From assembly GCA_018394315.1 (NCBI GenBank), contig CP074575.1, positions 1,210,615 through 1,274,614 of the forward strand: a stretch of DNA of 64,000 nucleotides. The letters are read 5' to 3'. Position numbers and translations under genes: made by a program. The notes beneath the pieces are model-generated. The model did no database searches, had not been told where the DNA came from, and worked only from the letters and a program-made list of their open reading frames with translations. This stretch comes from Mycoplasmatota bacterium (GTDB taxonomy: Bacteria; Bacillota_I; Bacilli_A; MAG-NZ). Positions 1 to 9,723 of this stretch are shown here, piece by piece; position 1 is the first letter of the stretch, and every line of letters begins with the position of its first letter.

Positions 1-1
1 T

Positions 2-355
2 TTCGAGTTACGTAGTCCAGATGCAACTGCAAATCCCTACTTAGCATATTCAGCTATTATGATGGCTGCATTTGATGGAATTATTAACAAGATTGATCCT
101 GTTAAAGAAGGCTTTGGACCATATGATTTCAATTTATACACTTTAACAGAAGAAGAACAAAAGAGCATTGATAGTTTACCAACTACACTTCTTGAGGCTG
201 CTAAAGCACTAGAAGATGATCATGAATTCTTACTTGCTGGAGGGGTGTTTACTGAAAATATCATCAAAAATCATATTACTAGAATTAAGAATGAGTTTTA
301 TTTAGTAAATAAATTGCCTCACCCAGTTGAATTTGAACTTTATTACAATTTATAA
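2..355 (+). CDS. glnA: glutamine synthetase, C-terminal part (gene cut by window start)
   Basis: The reading frame is open from base 2 and ends with TAA. It encodes the last 117 residues of a type I glutamine synthetase (ATP-dependent glutamate + ammonia to glutamine, cytoplasmic dodecamer). The segment FELRSPDATANPYLAYSAI matches the conserved stretch near the C-terminal end of the catalytic domain, and the rest is the usual helical C-terminal tail. The first ATG in the window is internal, not a start. A terminator follows directly, so the gene is the end of its transcription unit. Family identity is clear; regulation cannot be judged because the 5' part is outside the window. Confidence 0.93.
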   Translation, partial: FELRSPDATANPYLAYSAIMMAAFDGIINKIDPVKEGFGPYDFNLYTLTEEEQKSIDSLPTTLLEAAKALEDDHEFLLAGGVFTENIIKNHITRIKNEFYLVNKLPHPVEFELYYNL

Positions 356-362
356 ATATTTT

Positions 363-394
363 AGAGTATTCGAGTTTTTGAATGCTCTTTTTTC
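363..394 (+). terminator. terminator after glnA
   Basis: A 9-bp stem (AGAGTATTC with GAATGCTCT, one G-U pair) is followed by a run of T. Confidence 0.8.
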
Positions 395-460
395 TTGATT
401 AAACAATTTATTTATTATATCTTAATTTTTTGTGTGATATAATTTTTTAGAGGTGTTTGT

Positions 461-2407
461 ATGAGAGATGAATTGAAGTATTTAATAATGTTAAGTAAAA
501 ATTTTCCGACAATACAAAGTGCATATACGGAAATTATAAACTTGAATGCAATCTTGAACTTACCTAAGGGAACAGAGCATTTTATAACAGATTTGCATGG
601 TGCTTATGATGCGTTTTCTCATTTCGTTAAAAATGGTTCTGGTGTAATCTCGGCTAAGATAGATGATGTTTATGGTAATGATTTGAGTGGGCAAGATAAG
701 AGAAGATTAGCAATTTTAATTATATATCCTGAATTAATGATTGAAAAATATAATAATTTACTAAACTTAGAAGAGTTTAACAATTTTGTACGACAAAATC
801 TTGTACATTTAATTGATATTTGTAGACATGTATCAACTAAGTATACAAAAAGTAAAGTAAGAAAAGCTTTACCTAAAGAATTCGCTTATATAATAGAAGA
901 ATTATTATATGAATCATCAAAGGAGAATAAGCAGTATTACTATAAATCAATAATTAATAAGATGATAGAACTAGATAGGGGAGTTTATTTTATATATGCT
1001 CTTTCTAAGGTTATTCAAAGATTGACTATTGATCATTTACACATAGTTGGTGATATATTTGATAGAGGTCCGCATCCGGAAAAGATTATTGATTCATTGA
1101 TTGGGTATCACAAAGTAGATATTCAATGGGGAAACCATGATATTTTATGGATGGGAGCTGCATCTGGAAGTGAGTTATGTATTGCTAATGTTATAAGAGT
1201 CACAGCTCGCTATAATTATCTAAATGTACTAAACGATGGTTATGGAATAAACCTACTTCCTTTAGTTAAACTTGCTCAGAAGTATTATTTAAAAGATTAC
1301 AACAATTTCTACCCTAAGAGTGAAATTCAAAGTGACGATTTAGATTTAGTAGCTAAGATTCATAAGGCTATTAGCATTATTCAATTTAAACTAGAATATG
1401 ACGTTTTTAAACGAAATCCTGAATTTAAACTAGAATCAAGATTATTGCTTGATAAAATAAATTATGATGATTATACAATCAAAATTAATGGAGTAACTCA
1501 TAAGTTAAATTCTAAAGATTTTCCAACAATTAATCCTAATAAACCATTTGAATTGAACGAAGAAGAATTAGATGTAGTAAATAAACTTAAAATTGGATTT
1601 ATGAAAAATGAAAAGCTGAACAAACACACCAAATTCTTATTCAGTAATGGCTCAATGTATAAGATACACAATGGGAATTTCTTGATACATGGTTGTATTC
1701 CATTAGATGCAGATGGTAGTTTATCATTACTTAGAATTGATGGTAAAAACCATATGGGAAGATCATTGTTGGATAAGTTGGAAGAAAAGATCAAATCAGC
1801 ATATTTTGATAATTCTGCTGATCATCGTAATGATTATTTTGTTTATTTATGGCAAGGATTTGCATCTCCATTATTTGGAAAAAGCGAAATGAAAACTTTT
1901 GAAAGATATTTTATTGATGATGACTCAACATGGGTTGAGGAAAACAACTCATATTTCAACTTAAGAGAAGAGGAATATATTTTAGAAAATATATTTCAAG
2001 AATTCGACTTAGATTTTGATAAATCTAAGATAGTTAATGGACACATCCCAATAAAGACTTTAAGCGGTGAGTCGCCTATCAAAGCTAATGGGAAAATATA
2101 TTCCATTGATGGTGGTTTGTCAAAACCTATCTCTAAAAAAACCGGTATAGGCGGATATACTTTGAGGTATAATTCCTATGGCTTAGTACTTGTAGCCCAT
2201 CAAAGTTTCAGTTCAATTAAGGAAATAATCGATAAAGAAAATGATATCATTTCAAATGTTACATTTGTTGAGGATAGTACCCAAAGACAATATATAAAAG
2301 ATACTGACATAGGGATGAAAATAAAAAATCAAATCTTTGACCTGGAAAGATTAGTGAAACAATATAAGTTAGGAAATATTATTGAAAGAGATTATGAAAA
2401 ATCATAG
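461..2407 (+). CDS. fbp: fructose-1,6-bisphosphatase, class III
   Basis: This 648-residue protein is a Firmicutes-type (class III) fructose-1,6-bisphosphatase, which removes the 1-phosphate of fructose-1,6-bisphosphate in gluconeogenesis. It is a metallophosphoesterase: GDIFDRGPHP near residue 197 and QWGNHD near residue 223 are metal-binding motifs, and a late NGHIP / SIDGG region completes the fold. The length is close to the roughly 670 residues usual for the family. The ATG follows a GAGGTG ribosome binding site and a TATAAT-like -10 (GATATAAT). The gene stands alone and converges with trpB, with only about 20 bases between the stop codons and no obvious terminator. Confidence 0.93.
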   Translation: MRDELKYLIMLSKNFPTIQSAYTEIINLNAILNLPKGTEHFITDLHGAYDAFSHFVKNGSGVISAKIDDVYGNDLSGQDKRRLAILIIYPELMIEKYNNLLNLEEFNNFVRQNLVHLIDICRHVSTKYTKSKVRKALPKEFAYIIEELLYESSKENKQYYYKSIINKMIELDRGVYFIYALSKVIQRLTIDHLHIVGDIFDRGPHPEKIIDSLIGYHKVDIQWGNHDILWMGAASGSELCIANVIRVTARYNYLNVLNDGYGINLLPLVKLAQKYYLKDYNNFYPKSEIQSDDLDLVAKIHKAISIIQFKLEYDVFKRNPEFKLESRLLLDKINYDDYTIKINGVTHKLNSKDFPTINPNKPFELNEEELDVVNKLKIGFMKNEKLNKHTKFLFSNGSMYKIHNGNFLIHGCIPLDADGSLSLLRIDGKNHMGRSLLDKLEEKIKSAYFDNSADHRNDYFVYLWQGFASPLFGKSEMKTFERYFIDDDSTWVEENNSYFNLREEEYILENIFQEFDLDFDKSKIVNGHIPIKTLSGESPIKANGKIYSIDGGLSKPISKKTGIGGYTLRYNSYGLVLVAHQSFSSIKEIIDKENDIISNVTFVEDSTQRQYIKDTDIGMKIKNQIFDLERLVKQYKLGNIIERDYEKS

Positions 2408-2429
2408 TCTCTTTTAAATTATATTTATG

Positions 2430-3587
2430 TTATTTAAATGATCTTACAAGATCCATATCTTTATCACCCCTACCAGAGATGCTTATGATAACAACATCAG
2501 TCTCTTTAAGACCAGGAACTATTTTTAAAGCATGGGCTACTGCGTGAGAGCTCTCAATGGCAGGAATAATTCCCTCGGTTTTTGATAAGTATTTAAAAGC
2601 ATTTATTGCCTCTTTATCTGTCACAGAAACATATTCAGCAAGCTCTATTTCCTTTAAATATGCATGTTCAGGTCCAACTCCAGGATAATCTAGTCCTGCA
2701 GATATTGAATACACTGGAGAAACTTCTCCCTTAGAATCTTGCACATAAATAGTGTTCATTCCATGAATTATCCCTTTTTTCCCCATTGCCATTGTCGCCG
2801 CATGTAAATCAGTGTCTAACCCTTTACCTGCTCCTTCAACACCTATTAGCTTTACTCCCTTATTTAGTAGAGGGTAGAATAGACCAATTGCATTAGAGCC
2901 GCCTCCTACACAAGCAATTGCATAATCTACTTTATCTTCTACCTCTAGTATCTGTTTATGTGTTTCTTGACCAATTACTTTTTGAAATTCCCTAACCATT
3001 GTTGGGTATGGATGGGGACCTACAGCAGATCCAAGAAGATAGAAAGTATCATCAATTCTTTTTACCCACTCACCTATTGCATAATCCACCGCATCGCTTA
3101 GTGTTTTGGTACCAGTTTTAACAGCGGTTACTTTAGCACCTAGCATTTCCATTTTGTACACATTCAATTCTTGTCTCTCAATATCTTCTTGCCCCATAAA
3201 GATTTCGCATTCCATACCAAACATTGCTGCTGCGGTTGCGGTAGCAACACCGTGTTGACCTGCACCGGTTTCTGCTATAATCTTATTTTTACCCATTCGT
3301 AAGGCTATCAAAATCTGACCTATACAATTATTTATTTTATGTGCCCCTGTATGATTGAGATCTTCTCTTTTTAGATATACTTTTGCGCCCTTCAAGTCTT
3401 CGGTCATATTTTTAGCAAAGTATAGACTACTAGGTCTACCCACATAGTTTTTTAGATAGTATTTATACTTAGAAATGAACAAAGGGTCCTCTATTGCTTC
3501 TACAAAATATTTTTCTAATTGATTTAATGCATTTACAACTACTTCCGGGACATATTGTCCTCCAAAATTACCAAATTGATGTTTCAT
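2430..3587 (-). CDS. trpB: tryptophan synthase beta chain, stand-alone
   Basis: The product condenses indole with L-serine to tryptophan using pyridoxal phosphate. HTGAHKINN carries the PLP-binding lysine (about residue 84) and GGGSNAIG is the phosphate-binding loop. The sequence is of the TrpB1 type, 385 residues from the chosen start. The ATG at 3587 is preferred because TAAGGAGGAT lies just upstream; an in-frame ATG at 3629 would fall inside the leader terminator. No trpA or other trp gene is next to it, which is unusual for TrpB1. Expression should be set by the Trp-specific T-box leader. It may serve to salvage indole, or trpA may lie elsewhere. Confidence 0.93.
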   Translation of the reverse strand: MKHQFGNFGGQYVPEVVVNALNQLEKYFVEAIEDPLFISKYKYYLKNYVGRPSSLYFAKNMTEDLKGAKVYLKREDLNHTGAHKINNCIGQILIALRMGKNKIIAETGAGQHGVATATAAAMFGMECEIFMGQEDIERQELNVYKMEMLGAKVTAVKTGTKTLSDAVDYAIGEWVKRIDDTFYLLGSAVGPHPYPTMVREFQKVIGQETHKQILEVEDKVDYAIACVGGGSNAIGLFYPLLNKGVKLIGVEGAGKGLDTDLHAATMAMGKKGIIHGMNTIYVQDSKGEVSPVYSISAGLDYPGVGPEHAYLKEIELAEYVSVTDKEAINAFKYLSKTEGIIPAIESSHAVAHALKIVPGLKETDVVIISISGRGDKDMDLVRSFK

Positions 3588-3603
3588 AATATCCTCCTTA
3601 TAA

Positions 3604-3845
3604 ATAAAAAATCCCCTTGCTTTACGCAAGAGGACGAATATATCCGTGGTGCCACCTCATTTTAATAAACAAAAAAGTTTATACTTCAGGTACTACATAC
3701 CCTATCTCTATAACGGGAGCTCCCGTGGTTGACTACTTGTCGCCAACCCTCTCAAGAATCCATTCAATAAACATATTTTGCTAGTTCACACCAACCACTA
3801 ACTCTCTTAAAAAATACTATTTATTTACTACTTTCTATCAACGAT
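3604..3845 (-). promoter_or_regulatory. T-box leader with Trp (UGG) specifier, upstream of trpB
   Basis: Read on the minus strand, the leader has a stem I ending in GAA-TGG-A-TTCTTGAGAG. The specifier codon TGG (3762-3760) lies directly after GAA and before A, the usual specifier-loop context. The conserved T-box element TGGCACCACGG is at 3654-3644, followed by a terminator (CCTCTTGC / GCAAGGGG plus T-run, 3634-3606). Uncharged tRNA-Trp should stabilise the antiterminator and switch on trpB. Specifier identity is inferred from position, not from a covariance search. Confidence 0.9.
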
Positions 3846-3852
3846 TTTAATT

Positions 3853-3880
3853 ATTATAACAATTTTTGCTTTTTTGTCAA
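3853..3880 (-). promoter_or_regulatory. sigma-A promoter for the trpB T-box transcript
   Basis: Minus-strand TTGACA and TATAAT boxes, both perfect, are separated by 16 bases. They sit directly upstream of the T-box leader. Confidence 0.85.
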
Positions 3881-3984
3881 ATAAAAGCTTAAAAAAGTAG
3901 ATAATGTATGGAAAAAATATTATTTATTGAAATAAATTTAAATAAGTGCAAAATAATAATATATATGATATAGTTGATGTCTAA

Positions 3985-4030
3985 AGCTAACGAATTTTAA
4001 TTCTCAATACTTGGAATTAAACTGTTAGTA
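3985..4030 (+). promoter_or_regulatory. hairpin in the 5' leader of the DEAD-box helicase gene
   Basis: CTAAC (3987-3991) pairs with GTTAG (4024-4028), and inside it TTAATTC pairs with GAATTAA. No T-run follows, so it is not a terminator. It ends a few bases before the AAAGGAG ribosome binding site. Structured leaders are common for cold-induced RNA helicase genes, but a regulatory role here is inference. Confidence 0.45.
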
Positions 4031-4045
4031 TAAAAGGAGAATAAA

Positions 4046-5467
4046 ATGAAGTTTACCGATTTAAATTTAAGTAAAGAAATAAAGAAAGCGATAGATGACT
4101 TAGGATATTCTATCCCAACAGATATACAAAAGAATGCTATACCAGTACTACTAGAAGGATTTGATTGTCTGGGACAGGCCCAAACTGGTACTGGTAAAAC
4201 TGCAGCATTTGGAATTCCAATTATCGAAAAGTGTTCTCAAAAAAACGCTGGTGTCGAAGCACTTATTATGGCTCCAACGCGTGAATTGGTTGTACAGATA
4301 GTAGACGCTTTAAGAGATTTTAGTTCTTATAAGAAACTGAGAATTGCTACTATAATAGGTGGAGTTGCTTACTCAAGACAATTGGCTATGTTAAAGAATA
4401 ATCCGAACATCATAGTAGCTACTCCAGGTAGAATTATTGATCATTTAGAAAATAAAAAGATTAATTTAAATAGTTTAAAAATGTTTTGTATCGATGAGGC
4501 AGATGAAATGTTGAAAGTTGGTTTCAAAGAAGAAATTGATAAGATAATTTCTTATTTGCCAAAGAAAAAACAATCAATGCTGTTTAGTGCAACTTTAGAT
4601 AAGGATGTAAGGAAAATAGCTGAAAAAGCAATGAACTCGCCCAAAGAGATATTAGTGAGTAGTGGTTTGGCTACAGTAGAAACAGTTGAACAATTTGCAG
4701 TTATAGTTGATGAGAAAGATAAACTTAAAATTTTAACAAATATTTTAGATATTAAGTCAGGAGAAAAAAGTTTAGTATTTGGTAGAACGAAAAAGAGAGC
4801 CGATGAATTGGCAACTGCATTAAATTCATTAGGATATAGTTCTAGAGCATTGCATGGTGATTTGAATCAAAGACAGAGACTACATGTTGTAAACGAATTT
4901 AGGATGGGGGGATTTGATATTCTCGTAGCTACTGATGTTGCAGCAAGAGGTATTGATATTAGTGGAATCAAGTATGTGTATAATTTTGATTTACCACAAG
5001 AAGTTGAATACTATGTCCACCGAATAGGTAGAACTGGTCGAGCTAATGAAAAAGGAGTAAGTTTTTCATTTATAAAGCAAAATGAAATGCCTCACTTAAA
5101 GAGAATTGAAAAGGAGACAAATACGAAAATCAAACTAGTACTGCCACCAACTAGAGAAGAACTGCACATCTCGCAACAATCTGTAGCGATTGATAAAATA
5201 GTTGATGGAGTAGACTTAGGAATGAAAAGATTAAAGCGTCATATTGGAGTTGCCAAAAAATTAATTGAAAAGTATGGTGGAGAAGTGGCTCTTGCAGCCG
5301 CCGTTGAAGTACTAATAGATAGAAAATCAATAGAGCTTCCAGAATTAAGTAAAGAACCATCTGTTAAAATTAAAAGCAATAATTCAAGGTCAAACCGTGG
5401 TGGTTCTAGAAAAAGAAAAGTAAATGATAGATCTTATTATAAGAGAAAACCTAGCAGAAGAAATTGA
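4046..5467 (+). CDS. DEAD-box ATP-dependent RNA helicase (CshA-like)
   Basis: The 473-residue protein is a DEAD-box RNA helicase that unwinds short RNA duplexes in ribosome assembly or mRNA decay. The Q motif is at the N-terminus, followed by AQTGTGKT (Walker A), PTRELVVQ, DEAD (Walker B), SAT, VATDVAARGID and HRIGRTGRA. The last 40 residues are a basic Arg/Lys/Ser-rich tail typical of RNA-binding helicases. An AAAGGAG site precedes the ATG. The flavodoxin gene follows after 38 bases and may be cotranscribed. CshA is the closest well-known type, but CshB- or DbpA-like roles cannot be excluded. Confidence 0.9.
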   Translation: MKFTDLNLSKEIKKAIDDLGYSIPTDIQKNAIPVLLEGFDCLGQAQTGTGKTAAFGIPIIEKCSQKNAGVEALIMAPTRELVVQIVDALRDFSSYKKLRIATIIGGVAYSRQLAMLKNNPNIIVATPGRIIDHLENKKINLNSLKMFCIDEADEMLKVGFKEEIDKIISYLPKKKQSMLFSATLDKDVRKIAEKAMNSPKEILVSSGLATVETVEQFAVIVDEKDKLKILTNILDIKSGEKSLVFGRTKKRADELATALNSLGYSSRALHGDLNQRQRLHVVNEFRMGGFDILVATDVAARGIDISGIKYVYNFDLPQEVEYYVHRIGRTGRANEKGVSFSFIKQNEMPHLKRIEKETNTKIKLVLPPTREELHISQQSVAIDKIVDGVDLGMKRLKRHIGVAKKLIEKYGGEVALAAAVEVLIDRKSIELPELSKEPSVKIKSNNSRSNRGGSRKRKVNDRSYYKRKPSRRN

Positions 5468-5505
5468 TGATTTTCTAGACTCTAAATAGATGAAAGGAAA
5501 ATATA

Positions 5506-6000
5506 ATGAGTAAAATTCTTATACTGTATTATTCGTTTGAGGGAAGTACAAGAGAAATTGCTGAATCCATTTCAAAGGTATTAAAATCTGATCTAATGGA
5601 AGTGAAACCAGTTGAGGAATTAAAATCAAAGGGATTTTCGAAATTTATTTGGGGTGGTTATCAAGTAGTGACAGGGAAAAAGCCTGAACTTATTCCATTA
5701 AGTAAAAATCTTGATGATTACGATACAGTTTTCATCGGTACACCTATATGGGCTGGAACTTATGCTCCTCCGATTAAATCACTAATAGAAGATTACATTG
5801 AAGGTAAAAAAGTTGCATATTTCTATTGTCATGAAGGTGGTCATAAGAAAGCAATCGAAAAAGCAAAACAAGCAATCGAAAAAAAGAATGCTTTCATCGG
5901 GGCAAAAGGATTCATGAATCCAAAAAAGAATTTAGAATTATCTTCAGAAGAAGCTAAAAATTGGGCTAAACTAGTTTTAACAAAGACTATAGATTTATAG
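5506..6000 (+). CDS. flavodoxin family protein
   Basis: A 164-residue single-domain protein with the flavodoxin fold. The N-terminal LILYYSFEGSTREIA is the FMN phosphate-binding loop, and GTPIWAGTYAPP is the second flavin-contact loop. It probably carries electrons or acts as an NAD(P)H-dependent FMN reductase; the exact partner is not evident. It starts 38 bases after the helicase gene with its own GAAAGGAAAA site. The terminator overlaps its stop codon. Confidence 0.88.
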   Translation: MSKILILYYSFEGSTREIAESISKVLKSDLMEVKPVEELKSKGFSKFIWGGYQVVTGKKPELIPLSKNLDDYDTVFIGTPIWAGTYAPPIKSLIEDYIEGKKVAYFYCHEGGHKKAIEKAKQAIEKKNAFIGAKGFMNPKKNLELSSEEAKNWAKLVLTKTIDL

Positions 6001-6008
6001 TCTTTTTC
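5983..6008 (+). terminator. terminator overlapping the flavodoxin stop codon
   Basis: GACTATA pairs with TATAGTC, and TTTTTCTTTT follows. Confidence 0.75.
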
Positions 6009-6121
6009 TTTTATATCTTTGTTATGTAATAATTAAGTTAAGAGTTAAGTTTAACAACTATGATATAATTATTATAGTATGTAAAGAGGGGGAAAATAAA
6101 ATTATATTTTATTAAAATAGT

Positions 6122-7273
6122 ATGAAAAATTTTCTAGATAAGATAACAGACTTTGTTTTGACCATATTAAAGCCTTTTCTAAGATTAGCCGTTAGACTTA
6201 CTTTTGACATTGAGACATCAGGATATAAAATAAATAAGAAGAGAGAGCCATTCATTTTAATAGGAAACCATGTAACAACTTGGGATGCATTTATTGTTTC
6301 ATATGATATTAATTATCCAATACGTTTTCTAGCAACCGAGATTTCCTTTTTGGATTTTGGTAAAAGAATTACTATGGGATGGTTAGCAAGGACAATAAAA
6401 AAAAGAGTTGGTAAATCAGATACTTTGGCAATGAGACAGATGCTCAGCTATATAGAGAAAGGATATGCAATAGGTTTTTTTCCAGAAGGTGACGACACTT
6501 TTGATGGTGAAACATTAGATATTTACTCTAATACTGGTCGATTTCTAAAACTATGCAATCTAGATATTATACTAGTTAAGTCTAAAGGAACCCATTTGCA
6601 TAATCCTAGATGGGCTGATAACCACGCTAAAAGAAAAAAAATCTTTACGGAAACTGAAATATTACTAACTAAAGAAGACTTAAAGAGTTTATCAGCAGAA
6701 GAAGTTAAACTTAAAGTTGAAAAAGCAATTTATCATAATGATTACGAATGGCAAAGACAGAATATGATTAATTACGCTAGAAAAAATAAAGCAGAGGGTA
6801 TTGAAAGACTTATTTATTATTGTAATAAATGTGGTAGTGTTCTATCCGTTTTCGGGAATGGTAGTAATATCGAATGTAGAAAATGTGGTGTGATAGGTAG
6901 AATAAATGATTATGGATTTATAGAAGATAATAAATTTGACAACTTAGTTGATTATAATAAGGATCAATATAAACACATTGAAGAAGTAATAAAAAGTGAA
7001 TTTTCTTTCGACATTACATTAAACATTATTGATTTTAAAAAAGTTAAAAATATTAAGCAGGGTAAATATAAATTAAAGTATAAAGATAAAGAGTTATTAT
7101 TATATGGAGAAAAAGATTTTATTTTTAAATTTGAGAATATCAAGTATCCAACTAAAACAATGAAGAATAGTTTCTCTTTTGATTATGATGAGATTTCATA
7201 TAACATTACAGATTGTAGACACATAAATGTATTATACGAAATTAACAGATATCTTAATGGTAGTTATAAATAA
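6122..7273 (+). CDS. PlsC-type acyltransferase with C-terminal zinc ribbon
   Basis: Residues about 1-225 are a 1-acylglycerol-3-phosphate acyltransferase-type domain. The HX4D catalytic motif is NHVTTWD (His50, Asp55), and FFPEGDD is the second motif. It starts with a hydrophobic amphipathic stretch and likely acts at the membrane in phospholipid synthesis. Beyond the usual length comes a zinc ribbon (CNKCG near 234-238, CRKCG near 251-255) and about 110 further residues I do not recognise. The ATG lacks a nearby ribosome binding site: the only purine-rich site (AGAGGGGG) is about 30 bases upstream, and an in-frame TAA closes the frame just before the ATG. Confidence 0.85.
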   Translation: MKNFLDKITDFVLTILKPFLRLAVRLTFDIETSGYKINKKREPFILIGNHVTTWDAFIVSYDINYPIRFLATEISFLDFGKRITMGWLARTIKKRVGKSDTLAMRQMLSYIEKGYAIGFFPEGDDTFDGETLDIYSNTGRFLKLCNLDIILVKSKGTHLHNPRWADNHAKRKKIFTETEILLTKEDLKSLSAEEVKLKVEKAIYHNDYEWQRQNMINYARKNKAEGIERLIYYCNKCGSVLSVFGNGSNIECRKCGVIGRINDYGFIEDNKFDNLVDYNKDQYKHIEEVIKSEFSFDITLNIIDFKKVKNIKQGKYKLKYKDKELLLYGEKDFIFKFENIKYPTKTMKNSFSFDYDEISYNITDCRHINVLYEINRYLNGSYK

Positions 7274-7328
7274 GATTAATAGAAAAAACTCTCTTTTAAG
7301 AGCTTAAACTTAATAGAAATAAACATTA

Positions 7329-8339
7329 CTAAGTTTTATTTTTAAAATATTCTTTTGTTGCATTATATCCTTGCTGATATAAGAACTTATATTTTTCATC
7401 ATTTAGGGAAATATCAAAGTCAGTAGATGAGACTTCTTTTGTATCGATTTGAATTGATCTAAGTACATCTACCAGATTGTTTTTATATAAGTCTTGTTGA
7501 ACTTTCATTAATGATTTAACGAGATTTTCTATATAGTCAAGAATGTTAGTAATCTCTTCATAAACATATTTGCTTTTGAACCTTATACCAAGTGTTTGCA
7601 TATTTACACCATCAATAATAATGTCATTAAATATTCTTGAATCAAACATATTTATAGGATACATTGTCATTACTCCACCATCTGAGAATATATGCGTTTG
7701 TTCTTCATTGTCAATTGTCTTATTAATCCTTATCGATTCGAAAAAAAGTGGAATTGACATAGAAATTCTAACAGCTTCAGCTACTTCCATATCTGGTGTT
7801 GTTTCATATGAGAAAATTCTTGAAGAATTAGTTGATATATCAGTTCCAGTAATATATAAGTCTAGAAATTTTCTTTCATCTTTATGTATGCTTTTATTTT
7901 TGAAGTCTCTAAATGTATATGGTGGCTGTTTTTTATTAGGGTCAAATTGTATTTCAATCTGCTCTTTTATCCAATCATAGAAATATTCACTAGAATACCA
8001 TCCAAAATCTTTTGTTAGTCTATAAATACCATCGATGTCCCCAATTATTCTTTCTAGTTCGTTTTTAAGTACTGATGGTATCTTTTTTAGATTTTTATGT
8101 GTATTAGTTCCAGGGAATTTTCTGTAATCTAGTGAATCAGCAATATTTTTCATTTCTTTAAATGGTAAAGCGAAACTAACTATGCACGCAGTAATTGCAC
8201 CAGCAGATGTGCCTGCTACTCTCTTTACACTTTGAAGTAATCCGTTACTATATAAATAGTCTAGAACCCCTAAATATGCAATTCCGAGTACTCCTCCACC
8301 TGAAAATGCTAAATTCTTGATGCCGTAGTAATAATTCAT
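7329..8339 (-). CDS. patatin-like phospholipase
   Basis: A patatin-family acyl hydrolase with a Ser-Asp dyad. FSGGGVLGIAYLG is the oxyanion loop, GTSAGAI holds the nucleophile serine, and SDGGVMT carries the catalytic aspartate. At 336 residues it is a normal length, with no signal peptide, so it probably acts on lipids from the cytoplasmic side. The ATG at 8339 is chosen because GAGGTG lies just upstream; an earlier in-frame codon at 8363 has no site. It stands alone on the minus strand beside the acyltransferase gene, so both may belong to lipid turnover (inference). Confidence 0.88.
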   Translation of the reverse strand: MNYYYGIKNLAFSGGGVLGIAYLGVLDYLYSNGLLQSVKRVAGTSAGAITACIVSFALPFKEMKNIADSLDYRKFPGTNTHKNLKKIPSVLKNELERIIGDIDGIYRLTKDFGWYSSEYFYDWIKEQIEIQFDPNKKQPPYTFRDFKNKSIHKDERKFLDLYITGTDISTNSSRIFSYETTPDMEVAEAVRISMSIPLFFESIRINKTIDNEEQTHIFSDGGVMTMYPINMFDSRIFNDIIIDGVNMQTLGIRFKSKYVYEEITNILDYIENLVKSLMKVQQDLYKNNLVDVLRSIQIDTKEVSSTDFDISLNDEKYKFLYQQGYNATKEYFKNKT

Positions 8340-8548
8340 AACACACCTCGACTTTAAAGTCATTTAATGAATGCCTTTAAATGGTTTACTACATTATACG
8401 AAAATTGTTTGCTTATATGATTTTTATAATCATACTGTTAATAAAATTTTGAAGTACTCCAATGATTATATGATTGAATTAAAAGAGTTATAAATAAATA
8501 GATTTTTAAGAAAGGAAAAATGATGGGTTGTCCATCTAAAAATTAAAA

Positions 8549-9586
8549 ATGGAAGTTAATAAAATTGTGTCTGCTCCTAAGAAACCGGTTGAGGATGGTA
8601 AATTTATTTTTGGAATTTATAACACCCCTTTTGAGGAAGTGAATATGCTTGATGCAAAAAAAATATGGAAGTTCCCTGTACCTAAATTTATTAAGCAGTT
8701 GAGACTTGCAGAATGGGAAGCCTTTCAGTTGTGGGATGGACACTTTTTCATAATGTGTGTTGTAGGAGTGAGTCATATCGCGAGAAACGCAATTACAGAA
8801 ATTTTTGTATATGATAATAATAAAGAAACAATTATATTTAAAGATTTTGGACTTCACAAGAAGTCACTGCTTAAAAGAGAAAACGCACTAATATCATCTG
8901 AAGTTAACCTTAAAACAGATAAAGTGGACTATAGAATAATAAACGACTTAGGAAATTCTAATACTATATCTGTGGAAGTAAAATGTGAAGATTTCGAAAT
9001 TTACTTTACTGGTAATCACCAGACTGCAATACCACTTTGTTATTGTATGCCGTTTGCAAAAAATAGAGGTCTATATTCTCATAAAAACTATGTAGAGGCA
9101 AGTGGTTATATGAAAATTGGGGATGAAATGATAAATTTCACTAAAGATGCAAGGATGAATATCGATGATCATAAAGGATATTATCCGTTTAGAAACTCAT
9201 ATGATTGGGTGACAACAAGTACAAAAATTGATGACGATTTCATTGGACTAAATCTTACCAAAAATCAAATTTTAAACCCTGAAAAAAACAATGAAAATGT
9301 AATATGGGTTAACGGAAAAACCGGTAAGAAGTTGAAAATTGATAAAATGGGTTAAGAAGTTGAAAAATTTAAATGGAAGATTAAGGATAAAATGGGACTG
9401 ATTGATTTATCATTTTATCCTACAAAGCATGATATTGGTTTTTATGTAAAAAAGTTATTTGGCTTTTTTATTATTAATTATTATACACCTATTGGTCACT
9501 TATCTGGGACAGTAGAAGTGTCCGGTAAGAAGTTGAAATTTGATAATGCAATCGCTGTAGGTGAAAGAAGAATTGGAAGAATTTAG
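8549..9586 (+). pseudogene. DUF2804 family gene interrupted by an in-frame TAA
   Basis: The first 268 codons read as a DUF2804 protein (NRGLYSHKNYVEASGYMKIG and DDHKGYYPFRNSYDWV are typical family segments). A single TAA at 9353-9355 interrupts it. The same frame then continues for 76 codons (EVEKFKWKIKDKMGLIDLSFYP...) to the TAG at 9584-9586, giving the full family length of about 345. DUF2804 has no assigned reaction. The best ribosome binding site (AAGGAAAAA) serves an ATG at 8520 in another frame that ends after 8 codons, so the 5' end may also be damaged. A read error or readthrough cannot be excluded. Confidence 0.75.
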
Positions 9587-9615
9587 TTATATAGTTACTT
9601 ATTACTCAATAATAT

Positions 9616-9648
9616 ATCTAAAAGATAATTACTTTTAGATTTTTTTTG
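9616..9648 (+). terminator. terminator after the DUF2804 gene
   Basis: ATCTAAAAG pairs with CTTTTAGAT, followed by seven T. Confidence 0.8.
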
Positions 9649-9723
9649 TAATTAGTATTAAAAAAGTATATTGAGTTAAAATTCACTCAAACTATACTAG
9701 ACTAAATTTTAAGGAGGAATTAA

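Noticed and set aside
3588-3629. Longer trpB with start at 3629
   Set aside because: The extra codons lie within the T-box terminator; a strong ribosome binding site serves the ATG at 3587.
7570-7980. 136-codon plus-strand frame inside the patatin-like gene
   Set aside because: It has no ribosome binding site, and the minus-strand frame has complete patatin motifs.
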